Shown here: one piece after another, positions 1 to 10,150 of the stretch
Layout: each line of letters begins with the position of its first letter
How positions within the stretch are numbered: position 1 is the first letter of the stretch
Assembly: GCA_013397845.1 (NCBI GenBank)
Contig: VZTG01003219.1
Coordinates: forward strand, 162,745-226,744
Reading direction: 5' to 3'
Source: Melanocharis versteri
Taxonomy: Eukaryota; Chordata; Aves; Passeriformes; Melanocharitidae
DNA: 64,000 nt
Made by a program: the position numbers and the translations under genes
The notes under the pieces: model-generated
What the model was told of the DNA's origin: nothing
The model's input: only the letters and a program-made list of their open reading frames with translations
Databases searched by the model: none

Positions 1-47
1 CCTTGTGTTCCCTCATCACCTGCCCAATCTCCCCTTTCACCTGCGCT

Positions 48-87
48 GCTGTCCCCCGCTGTCCCCCGCTGTCCCCCGCTGTCCCCT
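48..87. repeat. 10-bp tandem repeat, four copies
   Basis: A C-rich unit (gctgtccccc) is repeated four times in near-perfect tandem. It lies in GC-rich non-coding DNA far upstream of SBK1. No function can be read from it. Confidence 0.8.
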
Positions 88-639
88 GGCCGCGGGGCCG
101 GCCTCCATCGCACCCCGGCGTCTCCGCGGCTGCAGCGGGGAAGGGGGAGCGTGACCCACTTTCCTCCAGGTCCGGCCTCGCTGCCGCCGTGGCCGCGGGC
201 GGGCGACGCCAGCCGGGAGCCCCAGCACAGCTCGGGGACCGGGGACAGGGTGGCCCGGCCTCGGCGCCCGGCCTCGGGGTGCTGCCCACGGGGAGGCAAA
301 GGTCGGAGCTGGGTGTCCGTGTGCCAAGCCCCCGACCTGCCCGGTGTCGCCGTGCCGCCGCGCCCTGCCCGGGGTGCTGTGCAGGAGACCGCGGCAGCGG
401 TGGGAGCATCCTCCCGCACGGGAGCATCCCCATCGGCGGGGGGCTGAGGTGGGGGCGATGCCCGGGGCGCACGAAGCCCCTTGGAGCGGAGTCAGGGCCG
501 GGCTTTGTGGCAGAGGGACGTGTCCCTGTTGTCGCCAGGAGCGAGCGGGGCCGAGGGCAGGCTGGCCCTGCCGCGGGGTCGGGCAGGTGCCGCTCGGGGC
601 GTTTGTCTTTGCAGATCCCAACCGTGCGGTGCTGCCGGC

Positions 640-716
640 GCTGGCGGAAGAGTTTTGGGAGGGAGATGATGACAGGCTGATGAAACCAATCAAACAATGA
701 AGTAATCATAAATCCC
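640..716. promoter_or_regulatory. AT-rich island, candidate conserved non-coding element
   Basis: A stretch with homeobox- and TALE-like cores (TGATGACAGG, CCAATCA, TAATCATAAAT) sits in surrounding DNA that is strongly GC-rich. Such abrupt islands in bird GC-rich intergenic DNA are often conserved enhancers. This is inferred from composition only; no alignment was possible. Confidence 0.3.
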
Positions 717-3577
717 CGGTGCTGGCGGCGAAGGCGGGAGGAGCTGCAGGCTGGAGGAGCTGAGGTCCTAACGAAGCCATCCTGCTCGGCAGCAGAAACC
801 CCGGGAGGCCGAAGCACTGAAAGGCAGCCAAGGTCCTGTCATTGGGGCCGATGGACAGAGAGCCCGGTGTGGATGCGGGCAGGGAAAATCCTGCCGGCAG
901 CTCCGGGAGAGCAGCGCAGAGGGCGCAGGGAACGGTGGCAGGAAGGAGGAGTGGTGGCTCCCCGGGGAGCTGTCGGAGGAGAGAGTCCTGGCACTGCTTT
1001 GTTTGCTCTTCCCGAATTCGTCTGTGAAACCTGAATCCCGGGACCGGAGGCTGAGGAAGCTTGTCACGGGCTGCTGGCCGGGATGGGAGATGGCTCCTGC
1101 AGCGGGGGACACCATGGATGGGTGTGACAGGGCCTGACCCTGCCCTGCAGCTGGAACTCCTGCACTGGGAGAGCAGCTCCTGCGGACTGGGAGCCCGTGC
1201 CCGACTGGGCGTTCATTGGCTTTGCCGAAGGCAATCCTGCTGCTGAGCAGGCTGCTCTGTCTGGGCAAGGAGCTGGTATGAGAATTGCTGGATAGCCTGG
1301 AATTCAGTGCCAACTCAGTCCTAAACTGGGGGCACTGGGGAGTCCCAGTTTCTGCGGGTGTTTCGGTGGAGGTTTGGTGCCGGTTCCGGTGGTGTCCGTG
1401 GTGCTGCGGTGTTTCCCGGCGCTGTCCCGCTGCTGTGGAGCCAGCCGGACATGGAGACGTGCCCCATCCACGGCCTCCTGGGGGTGGCTGCTCCTCCCGG
1501 GCTGTGGGATGCTGGCAGAGGGGCTGTCCCCAAACCACTGCTAGCAGCCAATGTCCCTGTGCTGCGCATGACCGGCCACCTCCCAGACACACTCGGCTTG
1601 TCCTGAGTGGCTTTGGATGGCCCGGGGGTGGCACATGGGTGCAGGAACCCTTTCCCGGTGCCTGTTTTGCTGCTTTGGGTGCAGTGGGAGGTGGCGGCCA
1701 GCCTGGCTGGAGGCTGCCTGGCCGGGGAGGGTGCCGGCGGCTCCGAGCCCCGGCGAGATTCCCGTCCTGCCCTCAGCCACGTTGTCCCCGTTAGGCCAAG
1801 GTGCCTTTGCGAGCCCTGCCTGGGCTCCAGCGCGCCACAGCCCCCGGGAAGCACAGCTCATATCTGGTGTGCGGGTCCCAGCGGCATGGAAGAGAGGAGA
1901 GGATGTCCCTGGAACGGGGTCAGGCAGGAATGGAGGTGGCAGGGGCTGGAAATGGAGCGGGGCGCTGGGAGGCAGCGGCTCAGCGTGGGGCACGGCCAAA
2001 GCACCAGCGGCCCCTCGTCCCAGTGACACCAGGGTGGGGCTGGCATGAGGAGAACTGGGAGAGGGGATGGCTCTGGCAGGGCCCAGGGTGTGACTTTGCT
2101 GGCTCAGCGCGTTGTTTAGGGGAAACGGGGCAGGTTTGGAAGCTGGTTGGGGTGTGGAGGGAGGGAGCTCCCTCCTGATGGATGCCCTGGCCTCCAGCCT
2201 GCTGGGCTTGGGTGGGAGTCGGTGTTACCTGCTCATAACTGAGGGTTTGGGGATGGGAAAAGGGGAAATCAAAGCTCTGCCAAGTGCAGGGACAGAGCAG
2301 CGTGGGCCTGTGCCCATCCCACTGCTGCATTTCACATTTGTCCCCTCTTTAAAGAGGAATCTGGGTCTTGCAGAGCCTCTGCCCTGCACAGATTTTCCCT
2401 TCACCCTCCCAGTTCCTTGCCCCAGAGCAGCCCATGGAGCGAGTCCCAGCCCCTGCATCGGTCTCAGCCCAAACCCTTTTCCTGTAACTTCCCTCAATAA
2501 CCGGGTTGTTTTTCTCTCAGTCTCTGATGTGGCCAGAGGGATTTTTTTCCCTCTTTTCCTCTTAATTTCCAAGCAGCCGCTGCTCCAGCAGCCTCCCCTG
2601 CGGGAGCCTGGAGCAACTCTCGCGGGCGGCCTCTGCCCCTCTCAATGAGCTCCTAATGAGTTTGCAATTAGTTATCGGCAGAGCCGATGTGCCCAGGGCT
2701 GGGCGTGCGGCGGAGCGGAGCGGGATGTGGAGCGGGATCCAGAGCAGGGCAGAGCATCCCCCGGCAGGGAACAGCGCTGGGGCACGATCGTCCGTGCCAG
2801 CCTCGGCTCCCGGCAGGATGCTGGGCTCTGGAAATGGGATAATGTCCTTCCGGGATCTGCTCCACGGTGCTGGGGATGGAGCCGGGAGGTTTGGGAAGAG
2901 GAGCGGCAGCTGCCGACGGGAGACGAGTGGCTGCCTATAAATACCTGCCAGGGAGCAAGGAAGAGGTGGGTGGATTATCCTCCTCACTCAATGAGATAAA
3001 CGGTTCTGAAGCTTAAACACAGAACAATTTTAGTCTGAATAGTAGGAGAAATGGCTCAGGATGCGGAGATGACGGCAGGAACCGCCTGTGGTGAGCGGCA
3101 GGTCCCGGGGCCACGCGGCAGCCGCTTCGCTGCCTCTTTGTCACTCCCGGGATCTGGAGCCGTGGGGGGCTTTGCCAGGACTCGGCCGGGATGCTCATCC
3201 TTCCTCCCTGCTCGGGAAAGCTCCTTCACGGACACCTGAAACAACTGAGCTGGAGAGGGCGGGTTTGGCTTCCTTTGGGCATGGTGTTGATTCCTTTTCC
3301 AGGGATTTGGGGTGGGAGAGGAGCTGGGGTGCCGGGAAAAGGCCCCGTTCTGGCTCTGGAGTGACCCGATCTGGTGTGTGCTGCACAGGTGGTCCTTGCT
3401 GTGACTGGCCTGGCTGCAGGAGGATGTGGGACCCCAACCCTGGCCAGGCCAAGCTGGTGGCATCTCCTGCCACACCGGCACTGCCATCCCTCCGTGTCCC
3501 GCTATTCCCGCATCCCTGCTGTCCCTGGGAGTGCACGGAGCTGGAACCGAGCTCCCGCTGCCGCCCGCTTCGCCGCT

Positions 3578-3656
3578 TACATCAAACCCAACATGTTTTC
3601 AAAAGCCTTTCAATTTTTAATGAAAACTTCTGCGTTTACGCTTTCCTTGGCCCCGG
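3578..3656. promoter_or_regulatory. AT-rich island, candidate conserved non-coding element
   Basis: About 80 bp of AT-rich, non-repetitive sequence (including TTCAATTTTTAATGAAAAC) is embedded in GC-rich DNA. It has no open coding frame of note and no similarity to CR1. The regulatory role is inferred from composition only. Confidence 0.3.
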
Positions 3657-4059
3657 CGTGTCGGTATTTTGGTCACCGCTGCTGTGTGGCCTCTCCTGGG
3701 ATCGGCGATGGCTCCGTGTCCCCGTTAGCCCAGGCCAGGCGGGGGTTGCTGTTCGGAGCCGGCCGTGCCAGCGGCACTGCGGCAGGATCCCGGCACATCC
3801 CAATCCCTGGCAGCGCATCCCGGTGCCAGCTGTGCCAGCCCACGCCGCAGCACGGGACCCGGCTCGGCGAGATCCCTGCTTCCCGTGGATGTTCCTCGGT
3901 TGCTGGTTGGTAAGGCGACACCTGGAAACCCCAACAGGCTGAGCCAAGGAGAAAAGCAAACAGCCCTTGACATGGAGAGCACTTCCACAAGCCGCCAGTC
4001 CTCCCTCTCCTCTCTCCCATCCAACCAGCAGGGTTTTTCCTCAAACCCAACCTTCCCGA

Positions 4060-4390
4060 CTTGAATAATTGCATTCCAACGCCAGTTAATCAAGGGACAT
4101 TGATGAGCGCAATCGTAAATCCAAGCGTAGCCGGAATTCTTCGTGCAGGATGCTGGGGGCTGTTCTCAGCCCTGCCTCCAGCGAGCTGCTGCTGATCCAC
4201 CTCCACCTCCAGCACCCAGACGCTGAGATGGTGCTCCTCTGCCAGGGGGCCAATGAAACACTATGGAGATGAGCTGCTTCGGAGATCTTATGAGTCAAAC
4301 TGTTACATTTTTGGAACATCATGATGTTGAAGTTCCTTTTCTATTTTTTCCCCAACTTCCCAGGGAAAAAATATAACTATAATAAGTGAA
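4060..4390. promoter_or_regulatory. AT-rich segment, candidate conserved non-coding element
   Basis: A long non-repetitive segment has an AT-rich left part (GCCAGTTAATCAAGG) and right part (CAATGAAACACTATGG onward to an A/T-rich tail). It lies just left of a CR1 copy and about 1.7 kb upstream of the SBK1 start codon. It could be an enhancer of SBK1. This rests on compositional contrast alone. Confidence 0.3.
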
Positions 4391-4894
4391 GAAGCTGAGC
4401 TTTGGTTTGGCATGACAGGCAGCACGGTGGGGGGAAGGAAGGAAGGAGGGAGAAGGTGGAGATCCGACTCAGCCTTATTGGGAAGGGGCTGGGAGGATCC
4501 TTGTGTGGGATCCTGACCGTGGTGCTGCAGCTGCTTTGTGGGGTGTCTGGCACCATTTGGGGTGGCTGTTGCAGCCCCTGCGTGGGGCTCAGCCCATGGG
4601 CACCACCTGGGCTCTCTGTGTCCATCCCCATCCGCCTGCAGCCACCGAGTGCCCTCCCCACGTCCCTGGCTGCCCGGGGTTTGTGCTCACGGGGTGATGG
4701 AGGGTGAGGCAGTGCCCTGAAGACATCCGAGGAGATGCTGGGGTGGTTTCACTGCTGTGGTGGTGTGGTGGGTGGCTCCGAGCTTGGATCTTCTTGTGGG
4801 ATATTCAGAGTGAGGAGAAAACCACCCCTGGATTGTCGGGAGGGAGGAACGTTGGTGCTGTTGTCCACGTGCTGCTGGCTGGGCTGCCCTCTGC

Positions 4895-5422
4895 TCTGCT
4901 TTGGTGAGATCCCACCTGGAATGCTGCATCCAGCCGCTGGTCCCCAGCACAGGAAAGACACGGATATGTTGGAGCAAGTCCAGAGGAGGCCACAATGATG
5001 ATTATTGGGATGGAACACCCCTGCTATGAGGAAACGCTGAGAGAATGTGGATTGTTCAGCCTGGAAAAGAGAAGACTCTGGGGAGACCTTAGAACTCCTT
5101 CCAGTGCCTCAAGAGGCTTCAGGAGAGCTGCAGAGGAACTTGGGTCAAGGGCCTGGAATGAGAGGACATGGGGGAACGGCTTCCCACTGCCAGAGGGCAG
5201 GGTTAGATGGGATATTGGGATGAAATTGTTCCTTGTGAGGGAGGAGAGGCCCTGGCACAGGGTGCCCAGAGAAGCTGTGGCTGCCCCTGGATCCCTGGAA
5301 GTGTCCAAGGCCAGGTTGGACAGGGCTTGGAGCAACCTGGGATAGTGGAAGGTGTCCCTGCCCATGGAACAAGATTGGCTTTAAGGTCCCTCCCAAAGCA
5401 GTCTGGGATTCTGGGATTCTCC
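4895..5422 (+). mobile_element. CR1 LINE fragment, sense, 3' part
   Basis: The sequence follows the avian CR1 3' region. It begins near a line resembling 'GAGACCCCACCTGGAATGCT', passes through the segment on GCCCAGAGAAGCTGTGGCTG, and continues to the 3' tail with GGTCCCTCCCAAAGCA and repeated GGGATTCT units. It is one of the longest copies here and is 5' truncated, as is usual for CR1. It carries no intact ORF2. Confidence 0.85.
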
Positions 5423-6092
5423 ACACCAGAGTGTCTGGCAGCCTGGCTGGGGAAGGCCAGGAGTTGGTGCTGGTGGATGGTTGGAGAGATATGAGGGAAG
5501 GATTTGCTGCAGAGCCACCGTGTCCCCGTTGATGCCTGTGCATGGCCCTGGTTCTGCTCTGGAGCTTCACTGGCTGCTGTGAGCTCAGCTCTGGAGGGGG
5601 TTCGGTAGTGGAGAGGACAGGGCTGGCTCTTGGGTCCCCACCGGGGACCACAGCAGCAGAGGGGACCCCCAAAGGGCCTTAGCCCTGTCCTGCACGGTGC
5701 CTGTGAACACACCAGGCCTGGGAAAACGTGTCCGTGTGTGTGTCCCTGTGTGTGTCTGTGTCCCTGTCTCCTGTCCACGTCCCTGCCATGCCTGGAGCCC
5801 TCCCTTTGCCCCCCAAACATCCACACAGCTGCAGCCCCCGCAGAGGCTGGAGCATCCCCTCCAGAGCCATTGGGTTTGTGGCCCCTGGGGACAGAGGGGT
5901 GGCACCCAGTGGGGGCTGCTCAGCACCACCCTGGCAGCCCAACCCCCCTTTGCAAGGAGCCGTGGCTGCAGCCCTGGGGAAGGGACAGGATGGGATGAGA
6001 TGGGATGGGATGGGATGGGATGGGATGGGACAGGACACAGTGGCTCTGCAGCCCCCACGGAAGCAGTGCCACCTCTGCCTTGCAGCGCAACC
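5423..6092. other. SBK1 upstream flank and probable 5' UTR or intron end
   Basis: Non-coding DNA between the CR1 copy and the SBK1 start codon. It holds a TG-rich stretch near 5725-5775 and a pentanucleotide array at 5989-6031. The polypyrimidine-rich run ending 'CTGCCTTGCAG' at about 6074-6084 is a good splice acceptor nine bases before ATG 6093. The first coding exon therefore probably begins at about 6085, with non-coding exon(s) further upstream that I cannot locate. Confidence 0.55.
5989..6031. repeat. (GGGAT)n pentanucleotide microsatellite
   Basis: About eight units of a GGGAT motif, one with GAGAT, lie some 60 bp upstream of the SBK1 start codon. They are in the intron or flank just before the probable splice acceptor. 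Confidence 0.9.
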
Positions 6093-6288
6093 ATGAGCGC
6101 GGGCTCGATTGAGCAGGAGCCGTCGCGCAAGCTGGGCTGCTGCGGGGTGCCCCTCATCACCGAGGACATGCAGTCCCTGGCCATCCGCACGCTCTCGGGC
6201 ACCGACATCACCAAGCACTATGACCTCATCCGCGAGCTCGGCAAGGGCACCTACGGCAAGGTGGACCTGGTGTCCCACAAAAGCACAG
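6093..6288 (+). CDS. SBK1: SBK1 coding exon 1
   Basis: This exon encodes residues 1-65 plus the first base of codon 66, including the glycine-rich loop. It ends at AGCACAG|GTGAGG, a strong donor. The next exon supplies the other two bases of the Gly codon, and intron 1 is only 84 bp. Confidence 0.96.
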
Positions 6289-7916
6289 GTGAGGGGAGCG
6301 GGGCGTGTGCCGGGAGCGGGGTGCCCCGTGTGTCCCAGCCGAGGGCTCACCCCTGTCCTCTGCTCTCCACAGGCACCAAGATGGCCCTGAAGTTCGTCAA
6401 CAAGAGCAAGACGAAGCTGAAGAACTTCCTCCGGGAATTTAGCATCACCAACACGCTCTCCTCCAGCCCCTTCATCATCAAGGTCTTCGACGTGGTCTTC
6501 GAGACCGAGGACTGCTACGTCTTCGCTCAGGAGTACGCCCCCGGCGGGGACCTCTTCGACATCATCCCGCCTCAGGTGGGACCCCCGGCACCTCCTGCGG
6601 GAGCCTTTGCGGGATGTGGGGGCTCAGGGGTGCTGAGCAAAGCTGCCCCTGTGGGAGGGGGTGCAGCTGCGGGGACTGGGCACCCCTACCCGGGCTGGGC
6701 TTGACCACAAGCACCTACAAACAAGTGTGGGACCCAGCACCCATCCCCTGGGTGGCCTAAGATCCATCACCTATCCCTAGGATGGCCTGAGACCCGTCAC
6801 CCTTCCCCTGGGGAAGCTGTGGCTGCCCCATCCCTGGCAGTGTCCAAGGCCAGGTTGGATGGGGCTTGGAGCAGCCTGGGATAGTGGAAAGTGTCCCTGC
6901 TCAGGGCAGGGGGTGGAACTGGATGATCCTTAAGGTCCCTTCCAACCCAAACCATCCCATGGGGAGCCTGAGACCCACCACCCACCCCTTGAGTGGCCCA
7001 GGACCCACCACCATCCCCTGCCTCAGAGCACCCAGATGAAAGCACCCACGACCATCGGGGCACAGAGGTGCGGGTGCCCGGGCTGGGTGGGACCCCGCAG
7101 GGCTCGGTGGCTGACGCCGTGTCCCCCCCGCAGGTGGGGCTCCCCGAGGAGCTGGTGAAGCGCTGCGTGCAGCAGCTGGGCCTGGCTCTCGACTACATGC
7201 ACAGCAAGAGCCTGGTGCACCGGGACATCAAACCGGAGAACGTGCTGCTCTTCGACCGCGACTGCCGCCGCGTCAAACTGGCCGACTTCGGCATGACCCG
7301 CAAGGTGGGCTGCCGGGTCAAGCGCATCAGCGGCACCATCCCCTACACGGCGCCCGAGGTGTGCCAGGCCGGCCGGGCCGAGGGCTTCGCCGTGGACACC
7401 AGCATCGACGTCTGGGCTTTCGGGGTGCTCATCTTCTGCGTCCTCACCGGGAACTTCCCCTGGGAGGCGGCGGTGGCGTCCGACACCTTCTTCGAGGAGT
7501 TCGTGCGGTGGCAGAAGGGGCGGCTGGCGGGGCTGCCCTCGCAGTGGCGGCGCTTCACGGACAGCGCCCTGCGCATGTTCCAGCGCCTGCTGGCCCTCGA
7601 CCCGGAGAAGCGCTGCCCCGTCAAGGACGTTTTCTACTTCATCAAGTGCGACCTCATGGCCGAGGTGCGGTGCCGGCCGTCCTACCGCTCCCGCAAGCAC
7701 GCCAGGGACAAGCTCCCGGCCGGCCCGCACTGCCACGAGGCCGCCGGCTCCTGCACCCCCGCCCCGCTCAAGAGGACCGTCCTGACGGAGGGGAGCGGAG
7801 CGCGCGGCCCCGAGCCCGGCGCAGCCGCCCCGGGCACGGCGAGCAGGACAGACGGACGGCAGGACAAGGGCAAGGGGCAGATGGTCCTGGCCACAGCAAT
7901 AGAGATCTGCGTGTGA
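6093..7916 (+). CDS. SBK1: SBK1, SH3-domain-binding serine/threonine protein kinase 1 (three coding exons)
   Basis: The coding exons are 6093-6288, 6373-6575 and 7134-7916, which join in frame to 393 residues; human SBK1 is 424. The product is a cytoplasmic protein kinase of the SBK family that phosphorylates Ser/Thr, expressed mainly in brain in mammals. Motifs seen: glycine loop GKGTYGKV (residues 50-57), the ATP-binding lysine in MALKFVNK (Lys72), catalytic loop HRDIKPENV (162-170, Asp164), DFG at 184-186 and APE at 206-208. The lobe around FAQEYAPGGDLFDIIPPQ is nearly identical to mammalian SBK1. A basic/proline-rich tail follows, and the protein ends VLATAIEICV, the same ending as mammalian SBK1. 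All introns are GT-AG. The start ATG is the first in frame after a probable acceptor, and the N-terminus keeps the family's LITEDMQ and ITKHYDLIRELGKG pattern. The gene appears intact. Confidence 0.97.
6373..6575 (+). CDS. SBK1: SBK1 coding exon 2
   Basis: This exon follows acceptor CTCTCCACAG and covers residues 66-133: the catalytic lysine, the C-helix and the hinge region up to DIIPPQ. The donor is CCTCAG|GTGGGA. The exon border at PPQ|VGLP leaves the protein continuous with the known family sequence. Confidence 0.96.
6576..7133 (+). other. SBK1 intron 2
   Basis: A 558-bp GT-AG intron (phase 0) containing a sense CR1 3'-end fragment at about 6808-6961. Short degenerate repeats of a 'GAGACCCACCACCC' type flank the CR1 copy on both sides. 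The acceptor is CCCCCCCGCAG at 7123-7133. Confidence 0.9.
6808..6961 (+). mobile_element. CR1 LINE 3'-end fragment, sense, in SBK1 intron 2
   Basis: A typical CR1 tail: CTGTGGCTGCCCC, then TCCAAGGCCAGGTTGGATGG, then AAGGTCCCTTCCAACCCAAA. It lies in the same direction as SBK1. Confidence 0.9.
7134..7916 (+). CDS. SBK1: SBK1 coding exon 3 with stop codon
   Basis: This exon covers residues 134-393: the whole C-lobe (HRDIKPEN, DFG, SGTIPYTAPE, DVWAFGVLIF), the linker and the C-terminal tail ending EICV, with TGA at 7914-7916. Very high GC keeps several other frames open on both strands across it; those are shadows. Confidence 0.97.
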   Translation: MGLPEELVKRCVQQLGLALDYMHSKSLVHRDIKPENVLLFDRDCRRVKLADFGMTRKVGCRVKRISGTIPYTAPEVCQAGRAEGFAVDTSIDVWAFGVLIFCVLTGNFPWEAAVASDTFFEEFVRWQKGRLAGLPSQWRRFTDSALRMFQRLLALDPEKRCPVKDVFYFIKCDLMAEVRCRPSYRSRKHARDKLPAGPHCHEAAGSCTPAPLKRTVLTEGSGARGPEPGAAAPGTASRTDGRQDKGKGQMVLATAIEICV

Positions 7917-9294
7917 CGGCGGCGCGTGGCGGCTGCGCGACCCGCCCCGTCCCCCCGCCCCGGGGACAGGGATGGGGGGAGTGCGTCGTGGTGGTGGCAC
8001 GAGCCGGGACCGGGCTCTGGGTGTCCCAAAGGAAAAAAAAAAAACAAAAGGAAAAGAAACACAATCGAAGAGGAAAAGGACAGAACTGGTTGCGCTCCGT
8101 AGCGCCGAGGATGCTGATCCCCCCGTCCCGCCCGGGCGAGGCCGGTGGCCGGAGCGCGGCCGAGGGCACCGCTCGCTGCTGGGGAGGCTGGGGGCACCCA
8201 CAGCCCTGCCACGGCTGTGCTGCCCCCTCCAAGGCTCCCCCAGGGTGGCATGGAGAGGGGGCTCCCAGTGCGGGGAGGAGGAGCCGGGGGCAGTGGGCAG
8301 TGGGTGGCCACTGGCTCTGCCCCCACCCTGTGCTCGATCCCTGTCCGGGGAGCGGGAAGGCCGATGACCCTGCATCGTGGAGGAGGCCTTTGGGGAGGTT
8401 TGGGTGGGTGGTGATTTGCCCTCTTCCACCGGTCCCTGCCGCACTGCTGGGGACTGGGAGGGGATGGGGAGGTGGGCGCCGGGCTGGTGACGGGGAGCCG
8501 GGGGATTGTGAGCAGCCCCGGACCCCCGGCAGCCCCGGCTGCCTCCCTGCCGTGGGAGGTGCTGGCAGCCATTGATGTAGCAAGTGTCCCTGTCTGTGTG
8601 TCGTTGTGTGTCCCAGCCACTGCCACCGGCAGCCCCTGTGCCCCTGCCCTGCCCCACACGGCTCGGGCCCTGCCGGAGGGATGGCTCCCCTCTGGCCGGA
8701 GCTGCGCTCTGGGCTGTGGTCAGCGGGTGCGGTGCCGGCCATCCCGCAGGTTGGATGCTCGGGGCCGGGCCGGCTCTGCCGTGCTGGCGTCCCCGTGTCC
8801 CCTCTGCAGCCTCTTTGTACCCAGGGACTGGAGGAGGCGGCAGCGGTGCACCCCAGGCTGGCGTGCCCAGCCCGGGAGCAGCGGACGGGGCTCCGAGTGG
8901 CCTCCCGTGGGCCCGCCTGCTTCCCTGTGCTGTCCCCATCACCCCTCCTTGCTGTCACCCCTCCCCCAAACCTGTCACCCTCCCCTGGGGCTGGCGGGGA
9001 AGGGGCAGCGGGACAGACCCTGCCGGGGCTGGCTGCAGCGAGGCAGGGCGTGGTGGCGGCAGCCACCGGTGGCCCCTTAGCGACAAGGTCCTGGGGTGTG
9101 CGTGGAGGTCCCACCTTCCCTCCTGGATTTGGGCACCCAGCAGGGCACGGAGCTCACCCCGCCGCCGCGGTGGGGAGGCTGTGGGGGCACCCCAAGGCAG
9201 GAGCACCCTGCTGTGGTTCGGGCTTCCCTCCCATGGGGTGGGTGCCGTGGGGCCGCCCCGGTGCCCCAATTCCCCACAAAGGGCTATAACGCTT

Positions 9295-9296
<2 letters not shown>

Positions 9297-9329
<33 letters not shown>
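9297..9329 (+). repeat. (CAG)11 trinucleotide tract in the SBK1 3' UTR
   Basis: Eleven uninterrupted CAG units are followed by TTTACAGAGCAGG and a CCCCCG-rich run. In one frame this reads polyglutamine then polyproline. It lies 1.4 kb past the SBK1 stop and before its poly(A) signal, so it is UTR rather than coding. Confidence 0.9.
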
Positions 9330-9330
<1 letters not shown>

Positions 9331-9835
9331 TTACAGAGCAGGGGCCGCCCCCGCCCCCGCCGTGCCCCGTCCCCGGCACCCCCGGGCCCGGCGTTAGACG
9401 TAGCATTGCCCCACGTAGAGAGCTAGGCACCGGTTTTACTCCTCTTTGCCTTAGGTCCCTCGATGTCCTCGATCTTTCGTGCAATAATGTAGATAAGGGA
9501 TCCCGGGCGCCCCGGGAGGGCTCGGTGGCACCTCTCCGGGAGGGCTCGGTGGCACCGCCCGGGGTGTGTCCCAGGGGGTGCCCGGTGTGATTTCTGTCCC
9601 CGTCGAGGTCGCTGTGTCCGTAGGTTGTCAGGTTTTTATTTCCAGTTCCCTCAGCTGTCGGGTTTCAGACCTTCTTCCCGTAGGAGAGGCTGTAGTGTCA
9701 CAGACGTTACCTCAGTTTGTCACTGTTGAAAAGGATTTAAAAAAAACACAACTGAAACCATAAAAAATGACAAAATACATAGTTATAAAAGCAACAAAAA
9801 ATTTCTCAATGGCGGTGAAGACTTTTTTTTTATTA

Positions 9836-9841
9836 AATAAA
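9836..9841 (+). promoter_or_regulatory. Poly(A) signal AATAAA, probable SBK1 3' end
   Basis: A canonical AATAAA lies in an A/T-rich terminal stretch, followed within about 25 bp by a G/T-rich element (GGTGCTGCTTGTGCGGGGG). This fits a cleavage site near 9855-9862. Confidence 0.7.
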
Positions 9842-10074
9842 AGAAACGCGGTGCTGCTTGTGCGGGGGCGGAGGGCACGGCCCCTGCCCTGCCGTGGCCT
9901 CAGGAGTGGCTGTCCCTCCGTTTTCACCCTGTCACCGTGGCCACCCCGGGAAGGGAGGGACGGGATGTGGGGGAGGCTGGCAGCACCCATGGGTGGGGGG
10001 CACCCAGCGGCCCTCGGTGCGGCCCCCTCCGAACAGCCAGGGCTGCCTGATGCCAAATGTATTCCAGCCACGTC

Positions 10075-10150
10075 CGCAGGCTAATTTCAATTTCCTGGTA
10101 ATTATGCAAATGAATGTGGATTTAATTAAGGGCAGATTTCATTAAAGTCT
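10075..10150. promoter_or_regulatory. AT-rich island with octamer and homeobox cores, candidate enhancer
   Basis: In strongly GC-rich surroundings this segment contains GGTAATTATGCAAATGAATG, a perfect POU octamer ATGCAAAT next to TAATTA, then GATTTAATTAAGG. The motifs are seen directly. A POU/homeodomain enhancer role is inferred. Confidence 0.4.

Larger units (their letters stand above)
1..4894. other. GC-rich upstream region, no coding gene recognised
   Basis: This is CpG- and GC-rich DNA upstream of SBK1. Open frames occur on both strands but have low-complexity Gly/Pro/Ala/Arg-rich translations with no recognisable domain, as expected by chance at this GC content. Non-coding first exons of SBK1 could lie here, but I cannot place a promoter or 5' UTR exon. 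Short AT-rich islands (about 640-715, 2620-2670, 3580-3655 and 4060-4330) stand out against the background and are listed separately where notable. A TATA-like string (TATAAATA) sits at 2936-2943 without further support. Confidence 0.6.
7917..9862 (+). other. SBK1: SBK1 3' untranslated region
   Basis: The transcript most likely continues to the poly(A) signal at 9836-9841. The first 1.3 kb is GC-rich. From about 9280 the composition shifts to a distinctive non-repetitive stretch (CAG tract, TAGACGTAGCATTGCCCC, GTGCAATAATGTAGATAAGG, then an A/T-rich end) that looks like conserved 3' UTR. The length, about 1.9 kb, is inferred; SBK1 in mammals also has a long 3' UTR. Confidence 0.65.

Noticed and set aside
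2936..2943. A TATAAATA string as a possible promoter.
   Set aside because: No initiator, CpG-island start or transcript evidence near it, and such strings arise by chance.
7023..8942. A 639-codon open frame antisense to SBK1 exon 3, and a 448-codon one at 7768-9114 minus.
   Set aside because: They are shadows of very GC-rich coding and UTR sequence. The translations are low-complexity (Pro/Arg/Gly/Ala) with no domain or splice context.
9096..9590. A 164-codon plus-strand frame with polyGln then polyPro, like a repeat-expansion protein.
   Set aside because: It lies inside the inferred SBK1 3' UTR, and the rest of the frame has no domain or start context.
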